Assembly: GCA_964021645.1 (NCBI GenBank) | Contig: CAXIAD010000112.1 | Coordinates: 1 to 6,520, forward strand | Origin: CANLDA01 sp964021645 | GTDB lineage: Bacteria > Pseudomonadota > Alphaproteobacteria > Rhodobacterales > Rhodobacteraceae | DNA: 6,520 bases | Direction of reading: 5' to 3' | Shown here: one piece after another, positions 6,286 through 6,520 of the stretch | Layout: the number at the start of each line of letters is the position of its first letter | Position numbering within the stretch: the first letter of the stretch is position 1 | Notes under the pieces: generated by a model | The model's input: only the letters and a program-made list of their open reading frames with translations | Databases searched by the model: none | Told to the model about the DNA's origin: nothing | Translations under genes and position numbers: made by a program

Positions 6286-6325
6286 CGTACAAAACGTACA
6301 AAATACCCCCCAGTTTTGTACAAAA
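6286..6325 (+). repeat. GTACAAAA repeat cluster with 12-bp palindrome
   Basis: GTACAAAA occurs three times, at 6287-6294, 6296-6303 and 6318-6325. The first two form a tandem CGTACAAAA duplication (6286-6303). The third is half of the perfect palindrome TTTTGTACAAAA (6314-6325). The second copy can also pair with TTTTGTAC at 6314-6321 around a 10-nt loop containing six C. The cluster is in the non-coding gap before rpsB, so an operator for a dimeric regulator is the simplest reading. I do not recognise the protein. A terminator is unlikely because no T run follows the hairpin. Confidence 0.6.
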
Positions 6326-6349
6326 CGCAACGGGGGCGCCAAACCCCTC

Positions 6350-6378
6350 TTGTGCCTGTTTAAAAGGTGATGTAATGC
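6350..6378 (+). promoter_or_regulatory. Weak candidate promoter for rpsB
   Basis: TTGTGC (6350-6355) and TAATGC (6373-6378) are 17 nt apart, each about three of six to the sigma-70 consensus. It sits just downstream of the GTACAAAA cluster and just upstream of the hairpin series. The match is poor, and rpsB may also receive read-through from olsA. Confidence 0.22.
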
Positions 6379-6387
6379 GCGATCATT

Positions 6388-6489
6388 CAAACCCGCAGGT
6401 GGGGTTTGGGTCGGGCAGGGGAGACATCCCTGTCGGTCCGCCGGTTGGAACCATGTGGTTTCTACTTCCCCCACCAAGGCGTAAACCGG
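6388..6489 (+). promoter_or_regulatory. Probable structured 5' leader of rpsB
   Basis: Several stems follow each other before the rpsB start. CAAACCC (6388-6394) pairs with GGGTTTG (6402-6408) around a 7-nt loop. GGCAGGG (6414-6420) pairs with CCCTGTC (6428-6434), one G-U pair, around a 7-nt loop. CCGGTT (6441-6446) can pair with AACCGG (6484-6489), enclosing a GGAACC-ATGT-GGTTTC hairpin (6447-6462). The last stem ends 4 nt before the Shine-Dalgarno site. In other bacteria, for example the t44 leader of gammaproteobacteria, rpsB is preceded by a structured leader through which S2 controls its own synthesis. Whether this leader works the same way is inference. Confidence 0.45.
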
Positions 6490-6506
6490 AAAAAAGGAAT
6501 ACAAGC

Positions 6507-6520
6507 ATGGCTCTTCCTGA
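6507..6520 (+). CDS. rpsB: 30S ribosomal protein S2, first codons only (partial)
   Basis: The ATG at 6507 is followed by GCT-CTT-CCT-GA, giving Met-Ala-Leu-Pro and then Asp or Glu, and the window ends. AAGGA at 6494-6498 stands 8 nt upstream. Rhodobacterales S2 proteins typically begin Met-Ala-Leu-Pro-Glu/Asp-Phe, and the strong ribosome binding site and structured leader fit a ribosomal protein gene. With only four residues visible the identity rests on that memory and on context. Confidence 0.6.

Noticed and set aside
6283..6299. GAAC and GTAC elements considered as a LexA (SOS) box
   Set aside because: The spacing is 9 nt between GAAC and the second GTAC and 5 nt between the two GTAC, not the 7 nt of the alphaproteobacterial LexA site.
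6241..6504. Minus-strand open frame of 87 codons upstream of rpsB, and a 100-codon one at 6021-6323
   Set aside because: Neither has a recognisable protein pattern; one overlaps olsA and both cover the repeat cluster or leader. They look like chance frames.

Overview
The window looks like a chromosomal segment of an alphaproteobacterium of the order Rhodobacterales, probably the marine Roseobacter group. The basis is protein style: the short 345-residue ObgE, a ChpT-type phosphotransferase, the tiny DUF3553 protein beside it, the olsB-olsA pair, and a final start codon reading Met-Ala-Leu-Pro as in rhodobacterial ribosomal protein S2. Base composition is moderate by eye (not counted). No mobile element, CRISPR array, tRNA or rRNA was seen.

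Layout. Positions 2-115 are the last 37 codons of a GNAT acetyltransferase. Then come obgE (172-1209), proB (GTG start at 1197, overlapping obgE by 13 nt) and proA (from 2334), closely packed and co-directional. proA is broken near its 3' end: at about 3452 a block of sequence is missing and the frame shifts, so the reading frame stops at 3515 instead of 3562. A strong intrinsic terminator (3622-3654) closes this run. Facing it on the minus strand is chpT (3626-4228), whose last seven sense codons and stop codon are encoded inside that same hairpin. Only 27 nt separate the chpT start from the divergent start of a 63-residue DUF3553 gene (4256-4447). Next, after a 119-nt gap with a plausible promoter, comes olsB-olsA (4567-6176), joined by an ATGA overlap. 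The final 330 nt before the rpsB start (6507) hold no obvious independent gene. They contain a GTACAAAA repeat cluster and a likely structured rpsB leader.

How the genes work together. ProB and ProA are the first two steps from glutamate to proline; with proA damaged, the strain would be expected to need a second ProA, an ornithine-based bypass, or external proline. OlsB and OlsA convert ornithine to lyso-ornithine lipid and then ornithine lipid, phosphate-free membrane lipids. ChpT carries phosphate from the kinase CckA to CtrA and CpdR. ObgE is a ribosome-assembly GTPase, which suits a location between translation genes.

I found no convincing wholly new system. The points most worth a second look are the proA lesion, the shared terminator/chpT end, the chpT/DUF3553 divergent start region, the GTACAAAA repeats and leader before rpsB, and a nine-G tract inside olsB.
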